A stretch of 64,000 nucleotides of DNA from Pseudomonas chlororaphis (lineage in GTDB: Bacteria > Pseudomonadota > Gammaproteobacteria > Pseudomonadales > Pseudomonadaceae), in NCBI RefSeq assembly GCF_001921865.1, contig NZ_MSCT01000021.1, positions 62,001 through 126,000 on the forward strand, read 5' to 3'. The notes beneath the pieces were generated by a model. It was not told where the DNA came from and did no database searches. It saw only the letters and a program-made list of their open reading frames with translations. The number at the start of each line of letters is the position of its first letter. Position 1 is the stretch's first letter. Positions 17,026 to 25,544 of this stretch are shown piece after piece. The translations under genes and the position numbers were made by a program.

Positions 17026-18322
17026 TTGTCTGCGCCCGCTGATGCTGGGCGCGCTGTTCCTGGGTACCGCGGCGAACGCCGCGGTACAGCCCATCGACAA
17101 AGTGGTGGCCATCGTCGACAACGATGTGGTCATGCAGAGCCAGCTGGACCAACGGGTTCACGAAGTTCAGCAAACCATCGCCAAGCGCGGCAGCGGCATG
17201 CCGCCGGCCGAAGTCTTGAACCAGCAGGTGCTTGAGCGCCTGATCGTCGAGAACCTGCAACTGCAGATCGGCGAGCGTTCCGGCATCCGCATTACCGATG
17301 AAGAGCTGAACCAGGCCGTTGGCACTATCGCCCAGCGCAACAACATGACGCCGGAGCAGTTCCGTGCCGCCCTGGCGCGTGACGGCTTGTCCTACCAGGA
17401 CGCCCGCGAGCAGATCCGCCGCGAGATGATCATCAGCCGCGTGCGTCAGCGTCGTGTTGCCGAGCGGATTCAGGTCTCCGAGCAGGAAGTGAAAAACTTC
17501 CTCGCCTCCGACCTGGGCAAGATGCAGCTGTCCGAAGAACTGCACCTGGCCAATATCCTGATCCCGACCCCGGAAAGCGCCAACTCCGAAGCGATTCAGA
17601 GTGCCGCGCGCCAGGCCATGGATATCTACCAGCAGCTCAAGCAAGGCGCCGACTTCGCCCAACTGGCCATCGCCCGCTCGGGCAGCGACAACGCCCTGGA
17701 AGGTGGTGACATGGGCTGGCGTAAAGCCGCTCAACTGCCACCTCCGTTCGACCGCGAACTGAGTGCCATGGCAGTGGGCGATATCACCCAGCCAGCTCGT
17801 ACCCCTGGCGGCTTCATCATCCTGAAGCTCTTGGAAAAGCGCGGCGGCGGCAATCAGGTGCGTGACGAAGTGCATGTCCGTCACATCCTGATCAAGCCAA
17901 GCGAAATTCGCAGCGAAGAAGAAACCAAGCGCCTGGCGCAGAAGCTCTACGACCGCATCGAAGCCGGCGAAGACTTTGCCGAGCTGGCCAAGAGCTACTC
18001 GGAAGACCCGGGTTCTGCCCTCAACGGCGGCGACCTCAACTGGGTCGACCCGAACGCCCTGGTACCCGAGTTCCGCGACGTGATGGCCAAGACCCCGCAA
18101 GGCCAGCTGTCCAAGCCGTTCCAGAGCCCCTACGGCTGGCACGTACTGGAAGTCCTTGGCCGCCGCGCCACCGACAGCACCAGCCAGGCCCGCGAACAGC
18201 AAGCGATGACCGTACTGCGCAACCGTAAATACGACGAAGAGCTGCAAACCTGGCTGCGCCAGATTCGCGACGAAGCCTACGTCGAGATCAAACTGCCTGG
18301 CGCCGACCAGGCGGCCCAGTGA
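17000..18322 (+). CDS. surA: Periplasmic chaperone / peptidyl-prolyl isomerase SurA
   Basis: 440 residues. It escorts outer-membrane beta-barrels such as LptD to the Bam complex. A signal peptide (LMLGALFLGTAANA) precedes the SurA N-terminal chaperone domain with VDNDVVMQSQL. Two parvulin repeats follow (about 180-275 and 290-390), each with a histidine-containing opening strand (EELHLANILI and EVHVRHILIKPSE). The GTG start at 17000 overlaps lptD by 26 bases; a second GTG two codons later is possible. Its place immediately after its client gene lptD is conserved. Confidence 0.95.
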   Translation: MNVKTKLSDCLRPLMLGALFLGTAANAAVQPIDKVVAIVDNDVVMQSQLDQRVHEVQQTIAKRGSGMPPAEVLNQQVLERLIVENLQLQIGERSGIRITDEELNQAVGTIAQRNNMTPEQFRAALARDGLSYQDAREQIRREMIISRVRQRRVAERIQVSEQEVKNFLASDLGKMQLSEELHLANILIPTPESANSEAIQSAARQAMDIYQQLKQGADFAQLAIARSGSDNALEGGDMGWRKAAQLPPPFDRELSAMAVGDITQPARTPGGFIILKLLEKRGGGNQVRDEVHVRHILIKPSEIRSEEETKRLAQKLYDRIEAGEDFAELAKSYSEDPGSALNGGDLNWVDPNALVPEFRDVMAKTPQGQLSKPFQSPYGWHVLEVLGRRATDSTSQAREQQAMTVLRNRKYDEELQTWLRQIRDEAYVEIKLPGADQAAQ

Positions 18323-19308
18323 AACCCCAGCGTTTCGCGCTCACTCCCGGCGAGCCAGCCGGCATAGGCCCCGACCTGTGCCTGTTGCTCGCCTCGCAAC
18401 AACAGCCTCATCCCCTGATTGCCATCACCAGCCGCGACCTGCTTACCGAGCGGGCCGCGCAACTGGGCGTGGCCGTCAACCTGATTGCCGTCGGCCCTGA
18501 CCACTGGCCGAACCAGCCGGCGACCGCTGGCAGCCTGTATGTCTGGAATACCCCGCTGGCGACCAAGGTCGTCACCGGCCAGCTCGACCCGGCCAATGCC
18601 GCGTTCGTCCTGGAAACCCTGACCCGGGCCGGCCAAGGCTGCCTGGACGGGCATTTTGCCGGCATGATCACCGCCCCGGTACACAAGGGTGTGATCAACG
18701 AATCCGGCATCGCCTTTTCCGGCCATACCGAATTCCTCGCCGACCTGACGCACACCGAACAGGTGGTGATGATGCTGGCCACCCACGGCCTGCGCGTGGC
18801 ACTGGTGACTACCCACCTGCCCCTGCGAGACATTGCCGACGCCATTACCCCGGAGCGCCTGGAGCGGGTCACCCGCATCCTGCATGCCGACCTGCAGCAC
18901 AAATTCGGCATCGCCCAGCCACGCGTCCTAGTCTGCGGGCTCAACCCGCACGCCGGCGAAGGCGGACATCTGGGCCATGAAGAAATCGATATCATCGAAC
19001 CCACCCTGGAGCGTCTGCGCCAGGAAGGCATGGACCTGCGTGGCCCCCTGCCCGCCGACACTCTGTTTACCCCCAAATATCTGGAGCACTGCGACGCAGT
19101 GCTGGCGATGTACCACGACCAGGGGCTGCCCGTGCTGAAATACAAAGGTTTCGGCGCCGCGGTCAACGTGACCCTTGGCCTGCCGATCATCCGCACTTCG
19201 GTCGACCATGGCACCGCCCTGGACTTGGCCGGCAGCGGCAAAATCGATACCGGCAGCCTGAAAGTCGCCCTGGAAACCGCCTACCAGATGGCCGAGACCC
19301 GTTTATGA
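18319..19308 (+). CDS. pdxA: 4-hydroxythreonine-4-phosphate dehydrogenase
   Basis: 329 residues. It oxidises 4-phosphohydroxy-L-threonine in the DXP-dependent pyridoxal phosphate pathway. It begins with LTPGEPAGIGPDLCL, has the substrate/metal segments SGHTEFLADLT and CGLNPHAGEGGHLG with zinc-binding His, and ends with the conserved TSVDHGTALDLAGSGKID. The GTG start overlaps the surA stop by four bases, and its own stop overlaps rsmA as ATGA, so the three genes are translationally coupled. Confidence 0.95.
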   Translation: MKPQRFALTPGEPAGIGPDLCLLLASQQQPHPLIAITSRDLLTERAAQLGVAVNLIAVGPDHWPNQPATAGSLYVWNTPLATKVVTGQLDPANAAFVLETLTRAGQGCLDGHFAGMITAPVHKGVINESGIAFSGHTEFLADLTHTEQVVMMLATHGLRVALVTTHLPLRDIADAITPERLERVTRILHADLQHKFGIAQPRVLVCGLNPHAGEGGHLGHEEIDIIEPTLERLRQEGMDLRGPLPADTLFTPKYLEHCDAVLAMYHDQGLPVLKYKGFGAAVNVTLGLPIIRTSVDHGTALDLAGSGKIDTGSLKVALETAYQMAETRL

Positions 19309-20123
19309 CCGAGCAATACCAACACCGGGCGCGCAAGCGCTTCGGCCAGAACTTCCTGCATGACGCTGGCGTGATCGACCGCATCCTGCGCTCCATCAAC
19401 GCCAAGTCCGGCGACCGCATGCTGGAAATCGGCCCGGGCCAGGGCGCCCTGACCGAGGGCCTGCTCAACAGCGGCGCGCAACTGGACGTGGTCGAACTGG
19501 ACAAGGACCTGGTGCCGATCCTCAACCAGCAGTTCGCCAGCCGGGACAATTTCAGCCTGCACCAGGGCGACGCCCTGAAGTTCGACTTCAACACCCTGGG
19601 CGCAGCACCAAGCAGCCTGCGAGTGGTCGGCAACCTGCCCTACAACATCTCCACCCCACTGATCTTCCACCTGCTGCAGAACGCCGGGTTGATCCGCGAC
19701 ATGCACTTCATGCTGCAAAAGGAAGTGGTCGAGCGCCTTGCCGCAGGTCCGGGCGGCGGCGACTGGGGTCGCTTGTCGATCATGGTCCAGTACCACTGCC
19801 GCGTGGAGCATCTGTTCAACGTCGGCCCAGGCGCGTTCAACCCGCCACCGAAAGTCGACTCGGCAATCGTCCGCCTGGTGCCCCATGCGGTACTGCCACA
19901 CCCGGCCAAGGATCATCGCCTGCTGGAACGCATCGTTCGCGAAGCCTTCAACCAGCGTCGCAAGACCCTGCGCAATACCCTCAAGGCCCTGCTCTCCAGC
20001 GCCGAGATCGAGGCTGCCGGCGTCGATGGCAGCCTGCGCCCGGAGCAACTGGACCTGGCAGCGTTCGTCCGCTTGGCCGACAAGCTCAGCGAACAGGCTC
20101 CAGGGGCTGTCAGCGCCAGCTGA
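19305..20123 (+). CDS. rsmA: 16S rRNA dimethyladenosine transferase (KsgA/RsmA)
   Basis: 272 residues. It dimethylates two adjacent adenosines in helix 45 of 16S rRNA during 30S maturation. It has the KRFGQNFLHD N-terminus, SAM motif EIGPGQGALTEGL and catalytic motif NLPYN (about residue 112). FNPPPKVDSAIVRL and the C-terminal FNQRRKTLRN helix are also family signatures. The symbol rsmA here means the methyltransferase, not the CsrA-like regulator that carries the same name in Pseudomonas. It is coupled to pdxA by a four-base overlap. Confidence 0.95.
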   Translation: MTEQYQHRARKRFGQNFLHDAGVIDRILRSINAKSGDRMLEIGPGQGALTEGLLNSGAQLDVVELDKDLVPILNQQFASRDNFSLHQGDALKFDFNTLGAAPSSLRVVGNLPYNISTPLIFHLLQNAGLIRDMHFMLQKEVVERLAAGPGGGDWGRLSIMVQYHCRVEHLFNVGPGAFNPPPKVDSAIVRLVPHAVLPHPAKDHRLLERIVREAFNQRRKTLRNTLKALLSSAEIEAAGVDGSLRPEQLDLAAFVRLADKLSEQAPGAVSAS

Positions 20124-20137
20124 TACGCCACCTGCGT

Positions 20138-20182
20138 TATCGGGTAAGACGCCAGGCGCCATGTCTGGTTTACTACCCGATA
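20138..20182 (+). promoter_or_regulatory. Inverted repeat TATCGGGTA/TACCCGATA before apaG
   Basis: Two perfect 9-base arms 27 bases apart lie in the 123-bp rsmA-apaG gap. It could be a protein-binding palindrome or a hairpin. No clear sigma-70 pair is visible beside it. Confidence 0.35.
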
Positions 20183-20246
20183 CTTGGCCTAGACTGACCT
20201 CCATCAGCTTCGTCCCGCGTCCCGCTTTGTTTTAAAGGCCTCTTGC

Positions 20247-20627
20247 ATGTCCGATCCTCGCTATCAGGTCGACGTCAGCGTCGTCACTCGCTTTCTGGCA
20301 GAACAGTCGCAACCCGAACAGAACCGCTTTGCCTTCGCCTACACCATCACCGTCCAGAACAATGGCCTGCTTCCTGCCAAACTGCTCTCCCGACACTGGG
20401 TGATCACCGACGGCGACGGGCACGTCGAGGAAGTCCGCGGCTCCGGCGTGGTCGGCCAGCAGCCGCTGATCGCCGCAGGCAAAAGCCACACCTACAGCAG
20501 CGGCACGGTCATGACCACCCGCGTGGGTAACATGCAGGGCAGCTATCAGATGCTTGCCGAAGACGGTAAACACTTCGATGCCATCATCGCGCCGTTCCGC
20601 CTGGCCGTTCCCGGAGCCCTGCACTGA
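20247..20627 (+). CDS. apaG: ApaG/CorD-family protein
   Basis: 126-residue single-domain protein of immunoglobulin-like fold, with the characteristic FAYTITVQNNG and LLSRHWVITDGDG segments and the glycine-rich GSGVVGQQPLI loop. The biochemical role of bacterial ApaG is not settled; links to divalent-cation transport phenotypes and nucleotide binding have been proposed. Its stop codon shares one base with the apaH start, so the two are translated together. Length and sequence are normal. Confidence 0.93.
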   Translation: MSDPRYQVDVSVVTRFLAEQSQPEQNRFAFAYTITVQNNGLLPAKLLSRHWVITDGDGHVEEVRGSGVVGQQPLIAAGKSHTYSSGTVMTTRVGNMQGSYQMLAEDGKHFDAIIAPFRLAVPGALH

Positions 20628-21505
20628 TGACGACTTACGCCGTCGGCGACCTGCAAGGCTGCCTGGAGCCCTTGCAGTGCCTGCTTGAGAAAGTCGCGTT
20701 CGACCCGGCCAAGGATCGTCTGTGGCTGGTCGGCGATCTGGTCAACCGTGGCCCGCAGTCGCTGGAAACCCTGCGTTTCCTGTATGCCATGCGTGATTCG
20801 CTGGTGTGCGTGCTGGGCAATCACGACCTGCACCTGCTGGCCGCCTGGCGCAATATCGAGCGCCTGAAAAAGGCCGATACCCTGGGCGAAATCCTCAAGG
20901 CTCCCGATTGCGAAGAGCTGCTCCAATGGCTGCGCCAGCAAAAGCTGATGCACCATGACGAGCAGCGCAACGTCGCCCTGGTGCATGCCGGGATACCGCC
21001 GCAGTGGTCGCTGAAAAAAGCCCTCAAATGCGCTCAGGAAGTCGAAGACGCACTGCGCGACGACAATCGCTTCGAACCTTATCTGGACGGCATGTACGGC
21101 AACGACCCGAACAAATGGGACAGCGAGCTCAAAGGCGTGACCCGCCTGCGGGTGATCACCAACTATTTCACTCGCATGCGCTTCTGCACCAGCGACGGCA
21201 AGCTCGACCTCAAGGGCAAGGAAGGGCCGGACACCGCGCCGCCCGGTTATGCCCCCTGGTTCGAGCACAAGGAGCGCAAGACCCGGGATGTGAAGATCAT
21301 CTTCGGCCACTGGGCAGCCCTTGAAGGCAACTGCAACGAGCCCGGCGTCTTTGCGCTGGATACCGGCTGTGTCTGGGGCGGCGCCCTGACCTTGCTGAAC
21401 GTCGACACCGGCCAACGCCTGGCGTGCGAATGCGACGCCCACGGCCATATCAGCCCCCAGGCCACTCAACCCGCCCCCATACCAACCACCCCGGCCAAGC
21501 GCTAG
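20627..21505 (+). CDS. apaH: Symmetrical bis(5'-nucleosyl)-tetraphosphatase
   Basis: 292-residue metallophosphoesterase that splits Ap4A into two ADP and removes Np4A caps from RNA. Metal-binding motifs occur in order: GDLQGC (Asp8), GDLVNRGP and LGNHD; later histidines are in LVHAGIPP and IIFGHWAALEG. The C-terminal tail after residue about 275 is proline-rich and variable. ApaH is 31 bases from glpE and follows apaG, the usual gamma-proteobacterial order. Confidence 0.95.
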   Translation: MTTYAVGDLQGCLEPLQCLLEKVAFDPAKDRLWLVGDLVNRGPQSLETLRFLYAMRDSLVCVLGNHDLHLLAAWRNIERLKKADTLGEILKAPDCEELLQWLRQQKLMHHDEQRNVALVHAGIPPQWSLKKALKCAQEVEDALRDDNRFEPYLDGMYGNDPNKWDSELKGVTRLRVITNYFTRMRFCTSDGKLDLKGKEGPDTAPPGYAPWFEHKERKTRDVKIIFGHWAALEGNCNEPGVFALDTGCVWGGALTLLNVDTGQRLACECDAHGHISPQATQPAPIPTTPAKR

Positions 21506-21536
21506 GCAGCACCTTCACCCGGCCCAGGAGCCCACC

Positions 21537-21866
21537 ATGAGCGAATTCAAACGCATCCCCCCAGAACAGGCCCAGGCACTGCGCGAACAAGGCGCCGTGG
21601 TGGTCGATATCCGCGATACGCAGACATTTGCCCTGAACCACATCAGCGGTTCCAGGCACCTGGACAACCACTCGATCTCCGACTTCATCCGCGAAGCCGA
21701 TCTCGACGCACCGCTGGTCGTCGTCTGCTATCACGGCAACTCCAGCCAGAGCGCGGCGGCCTACCTGATCAGCCAGGGCTTCTCCGACGTCTACAGCCTG
21801 GATGGCGGCTTTGAACTGTGGCGAGCCACCTACCCTGCGGAAACTGCCCAGGGTGGTGCTGAATAA
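21537..21866 (+). CDS. glpE: Thiosulfate sulfurtransferase (single-domain rhodanese)
   Basis: 109-residue rhodanese. The catalytic cysteine is Cys64 in VVVCYHGNSS, the active-site loop characteristic of GlpE, and the domain starts with VVDIRD. It moves sulfur from thiosulfate to cyanide or thioredoxin in the cytoplasm. It closes the lptD-to-glpE run; a GC-rich stem-loop follows 17 bases after the stop. Confidence 0.9.
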   Translation: MSEFKRIPPEQAQALREQGAVVVDIRDTQTFALNHISGSRHLDNHSISDFIREADLDAPLVVVCYHGNSSQSAAAYLISQGFSDVYSLDGGFELWRATYPAETAQGGAE

Positions 21867-21882
21867 TTTTTTCCGAGGCTCT

Positions 21883-21903
21883 AGCCCGCGTCATTCGCGG
21901 GCT
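21883..21903 (+). terminator. Stem-loop after glpE
   Basis: AGCCCGCG and CGCGGGCT pair around TCATT. There is no U-tract downstream (a T-run lies upstream instead), so it could work better for the minus strand or act as a transcript-end stabiliser. Confidence 0.4.
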
Positions 21904-21971
21904 GGCGCCACGAGCGACGAACGGTCGCTTGAACAAATTGCGTATTCCACCTTTACCTCCCCGATTCCGAA

Positions 21972-22162
21972 CTATCCTTAGCCTCAGGCCATCCAAACAG
22001 GGGAGAGCCGGTACACCGGCGTGCGGGTCATCGGTACTAGCTTTCAAGGTCGATAGCTTTGAAAGTGTTCTGGGGGGTAAACAGCAACCGGGCTCTCGGT
22101 TGCATGCCAGCACTTGACTGACTGATCCGGCGTCGGCTCCACGTATCGAGCGAGGTGACGTC
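21972..22162 (+). promoter_or_regulatory. Promoter candidate and structured leader of prkA-yeaH-spoVR
   Basis: CTATCCT at 21972-21978 resembles a sigma-S/sigma-70 -10 element. The roughly 175-base leader after it contains three inverted repeats: GCCGG/CCGGC (22007-22020), CTTTCAA/TTGAAAG (22041-22065) and GCAACCG/CGGTTGC (22084-22103). The loop of the last, GGCTCT, is complementary to AGAGCC at 22004-22009, which overlaps the first stem, so alternative or pseudoknotted folds are possible. The rest of the 296-bp gap shows no gene. Confidence 0.4.
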
Positions 22163-24085
22163 ATGAGTATTTTTAGCCACTTCCAACAACGCTTCGAATC
22201 CACACGCCAGGAAGAGTTCTCGTTACAGGAGTACCTGGAGCTCTGCAAAAAGGACCGTAGCGCCTATGTTTCGGCCGCCGAACGCCTGCTGCTGGCAATC
22301 GGCGAACCGGAACTGCTGGACACCTCGACCAATTCGAGGCTGTCCCGGATTTTCTCCAACAAAGTGATCCGCCGCTATCCGGCCTTTGAAGACTTCCACG
22401 GGATGGAAGAATGCATCGACCAGATCGTCTCCTACTTCCGCCATGCCGCTCAGGGCCTGGAAGAGAAGAAACAGATCCTCTACCTCCTCGGCCCCGTCGG
22501 CGGCGGTAAATCCTCCCTGGCCGAAAAACTCAAGCAACTGATCGAGAAGGTGCCCTTCTACGCCATCAAGGGCTCACCGGTATTCGAGTCGCCGCTCGGG
22601 CTGTTCAACGCCACGGAAGATGGCGCCATCCTCGAGGAAGACTTCGGCATTCCACGGCGCTACCTGAACACCATCATGTCGCCATGGGCCACCAAGCGTC
22701 TGTCCGAGTTCGGCGGCGACATCAGCCAATTCCGGGTGGTCAAACTCTACCCCTCGATCCTCAACCAGATCGCCGTCGCCAAGACCGAACCCGGGGACGA
22801 GAACAACCAGGATATTTCCGCGCTGGTGGGCAAGGTCGATATTCGCAAGCTGGAGGAGTACCCGCAGAACGACGCCGACGCCTACAGCTATTCGGGCGCA
22901 CTATGCCGGGCCAACCAGGGCCTGATGGAGTTCGTCGAAATGTTCAAGGCACCGATCAAGGTGCTGCACCCATTGCTGACAGCCACCCAGGAAGGCAACT
23001 ACAACAGCACCGAGGGCCTGGGGGCGATTCCCTTCACCGGCATCCTGCTGGCCCACTCCAACGAATCGGAATGGCATACCTTCCGCAACAACAAGAACAA
23101 CGAAGCCTTCATCGACCGGATCTACATCGTCAAGGTGCCATACTGCCTGCGGGTCAGCGATGAAGTGAAGATCTACGATAAGCTGCTGTTCAACAGCTCC
23201 CTGTCCAAGGCGCATTGCGCTCCGGACACCTTGAAGATGCTTGCCCAGTTCACTGTGCTTTCGCGCCTCAAGGAGCCGGAAAACTCGAATATCTACTCGA
23301 AAATGCGGGTCTACGACGGAGAGAACCTCAAGGACACCGACCCCAAGGCCAAATCGATCCAGGAATACCGCGACGCAGCTGGCGTAGATGAAGGCATGAA
23401 TGGCCTGTCGACCCGCTTCGCCTTCAAGATCCTGTCGAAAGTCTTCAACTTCGACCCCCACGAAATTGCAGCCAACCCGGTGCACCTGCTCTATGTGCTC
23501 GAACAACAGATCGAGCAGGAGCAGTTCCAGGCCGAAACCCGCGAGCGCTACCTGCGCTTCCTGAAGGAATACCTGGCGCCGCGCTACATCGAGTTCATCG
23601 GCAAGGAAATCCAGACCGCGTACCTTGAGTCCTACAGCGAATACGGCCAGAACATCTTCGACCGCTATGTGCTTTATGCGGACTTCTGGATCCAGGATCA
23701 GGAATACCGCGATCCGGAAACCGGCGAGATCCTCAACCGGGTCGCGCTCAACGAAGAGCTGGAAAAAATCGAGAAACCGGCCGGCATCAGCAATCCGAAG
23801 GACTTCCGCAACGAGATCGTCAATTTCGTACTGCGGGCCCGGGCCAACAACAATGGCAAGAACCCGACCTGGCTCAGCTACGAAAAACTGCGGGTGGTCA
23901 TCGAGAAGAAAATGTTCTCCAACACCGAGGACCTGCTCCCGGTCATCAGCTTCAATGCCAAGGCCAGCAAAGAGGACCAGCAGAAACACAACGACTTTGT
24001 TACTCGAATGGTCGAGCGTGGCTACACCGACAAACAGGTACGACTGCTGTCCGAGTGGTATCTGCGGGTCAGAAAATCGCAGTAA
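22163..24085 (+). CDS. prkA: PrkA/YeaG-family serine protein kinase with AAA+ domain
   Basis: 640 residues. An N-terminal AAA+ PrkA domain has the Walker A motif GPVGGGKSSLAEKL near residue 110, and a C-terminal kinase-like domain begins at about 400. The family acts in stationary-phase, nutrient and stress adaptation; targets in Pseudomonas are not established. The start has AGGTGACG directly upstream. It is first of the conserved trio prkA-yeaH-spoVR, which is sigma-S-linked in enterobacteria, and a CTATCCT box upstream agrees with that. Confidence 0.93.
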   Translation: MSIFSHFQQRFESTRQEEFSLQEYLELCKKDRSAYVSAAERLLLAIGEPELLDTSTNSRLSRIFSNKVIRRYPAFEDFHGMEECIDQIVSYFRHAAQGLEEKKQILYLLGPVGGGKSSLAEKLKQLIEKVPFYAIKGSPVFESPLGLFNATEDGAILEEDFGIPRRYLNTIMSPWATKRLSEFGGDISQFRVVKLYPSILNQIAVAKTEPGDENNQDISALVGKVDIRKLEEYPQNDADAYSYSGALCRANQGLMEFVEMFKAPIKVLHPLLTATQEGNYNSTEGLGAIPFTGILLAHSNESEWHTFRNNKNNEAFIDRIYIVKVPYCLRVSDEVKIYDKLLFNSSLSKAHCAPDTLKMLAQFTVLSRLKEPENSNIYSKMRVYDGENLKDTDPKAKSIQEYRDAAGVDEGMNGLSTRFAFKILSKVFNFDPHEIAANPVHLLYVLEQQIEQEQFQAETRERYLRFLKEYLAPRYIEFIGKEIQTAYLESYSEYGQNIFDRYVLYADFWIQDQEYRDPETGEILNRVALNEELEKIEKPAGISNPKDFRNEIVNFVLRARANNNGKNPTWLSYEKLRVVIEKKMFSNTEDLLPVISFNAKASKEDQQKHNDFVTRMVERGYTDKQVRLLSEWYLRVRKSQ

Positions 24086-24272
24086 CCCGCCGGTTGCACC
24101 GGTTGTCGTCAGCCAGGAGCCTGTCTTGGCAATTTCTGCTACACAGGCTTCAGGAAGCGCGTTTGAACGTCCGCAGCGAGGCTCGGGCAGAGTATGGGCG
24201 GCAGGCCTCCTACCGCCACCTCACCCCGTCCGGCCCGCTTGCGCGCTTCAAGACCGCTTCTAAGGAGCAGTC

Positions 24273-25544
24273 ATGAGTTATGTGATCGACCGACGTCTCA
24301 ATGGCAAGAACAAGAGCACGGTAAACCGCCAGCGGTTTCTGCGGCGCTATCGTGACCACATCAAGAAGGCCGTCGAAGAGGCGGTCAGCCGCCGCTCCAT
24401 CACCGACATGGAGCATGGCGAGCAAATCAGCATTCCGGGCCGGGATATCGACGAGCCGGTGCTCCATCATGGTCGCGGCGGCAAACAGACCGTGGTACAC
24501 CCGGGAAACAAGGAGTTCACCGCCGGCGAGCATATTGCGCGCCCTCAAGGCGGAGGTGGCGGAGGCGGCCGGGGCAAGGCCGGCAACTCCGGCGAAGGCA
24601 TGGATGAATTCGTGTTCCAGATCACCCAGGAAGAATTCCTCGAATTCATGTTCGAGGACCTGGAACTGCCGAACCTGGTCAAGCGCAACCTGAGCGGGAC
24701 AGACACCTTCAAGACTGTCCGGGCCGGGATCAGCAACGAAGGCAACCCCTCGCGTATCAACATCATCCGGACCCTGCGTTCGGCTCATGCCCGACGCATT
24801 GCCCTGTCTGGCAGCAGTCGGGCGAAGCTGCGCGAAGTCAAAGAAGAACTTGCCCGCCTGAAACGCGAAGAGCCGGACAACTTCGGCGATATCCAGGAAA
24901 TGGAGGCGGAAATCGAGCGTCTCAGCGCACGAATTCACCGAGTGCCGTTCCTCGATACCTTCGACCTCAAGTACAACCTGCTGATCAAGCAGCCCAACCC
25001 CAGCTCCAAGGCCGTGATGTTCTGCCTGATGGACGTATCCGGCTCCATGACCCAGGCGACCAAGGACATCGCCAAGCGCTTTTTCATCCTTCTGTACCTG
25101 TTCCTCAAGCGCAATTACGACAAGATCGACGTGGTGTTCATCCGCCACCACACCAGTGCCCGCGAAGTGGACGAGGAGGAATTCTTCTACTCCCGGGAAA
25201 CCGGCGGCACCATCGTCTCCAGCGCGCTGAAGCTGATGCAGGAGATCATGGCCGAGCGTTATCCGAGCAATGAATGGAACATCTACGCCGCCCAGGCTTC
25301 CGACGGCGACAACTGGAATGACGATTCGCCGATCTGCCGCGACATCCTGATCAACCAGATCATGCCCTTCGTGCAGTACTACACTTATGTGGAGATTACC
25401 CCGCGCGAACATCAGGCACTGTGGTTCGAATACGAACGCATCGCCGAAGCCTTTTCCGATACTTTCGCCCAGCAGCAACTGGTCTCGGCCGGAGATATCT
25501 ATCCGGTCTTCCGTGAACTCTTCCAGCGCAGGTTAGTGACATGA
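24273..25544 (+). CDS. yeaH: YeaH/YhbH-family protein (DUF444) with von Willebrand-like domain
   Basis: 423 residues. The N-terminal third is basic and contains a glycine-rich linker (about residues 90-105). The C-terminal half is vWA-like, with the MIDAS-type CLMDVSGSMTQ followed by the helix containing RFFILLYLFLKR. A charged coiled-coil (about 185-215) with alternating Glu/Lys/Arg separates them. It is thought to work with the PrkA kinase; the mechanism is unknown. It overlaps spoVR by four bases, and AAGGAG precedes its ATG. Confidence 0.9.
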   Translation: MSYVIDRRLNGKNKSTVNRQRFLRRYRDHIKKAVEEAVSRRSITDMEHGEQISIPGRDIDEPVLHHGRGGKQTVVHPGNKEFTAGEHIARPQGGGGGGGRGKAGNSGEGMDEFVFQITQEEFLEFMFEDLELPNLVKRNLSGTDTFKTVRAGISNEGNPSRINIIRTLRSAHARRIALSGSSRAKLREVKEELARLKREEPDNFGDIQEMEAEIERLSARIHRVPFLDTFDLKYNLLIKQPNPSSKAVMFCLMDVSGSMTQATKDIAKRFFILLYLFLKRNYDKIDVVFIRHHTSAREVDEEEFFYSRETGGTIVSSALKLMQEIMAERYPSNEWNIYAAQASDGDNWNDDSPICRDILINQIMPFVQYYTYVEITPREHQALWFEYERIAEAFSDTFAQQQLVSAGDIYPVFRELFQRRLVT

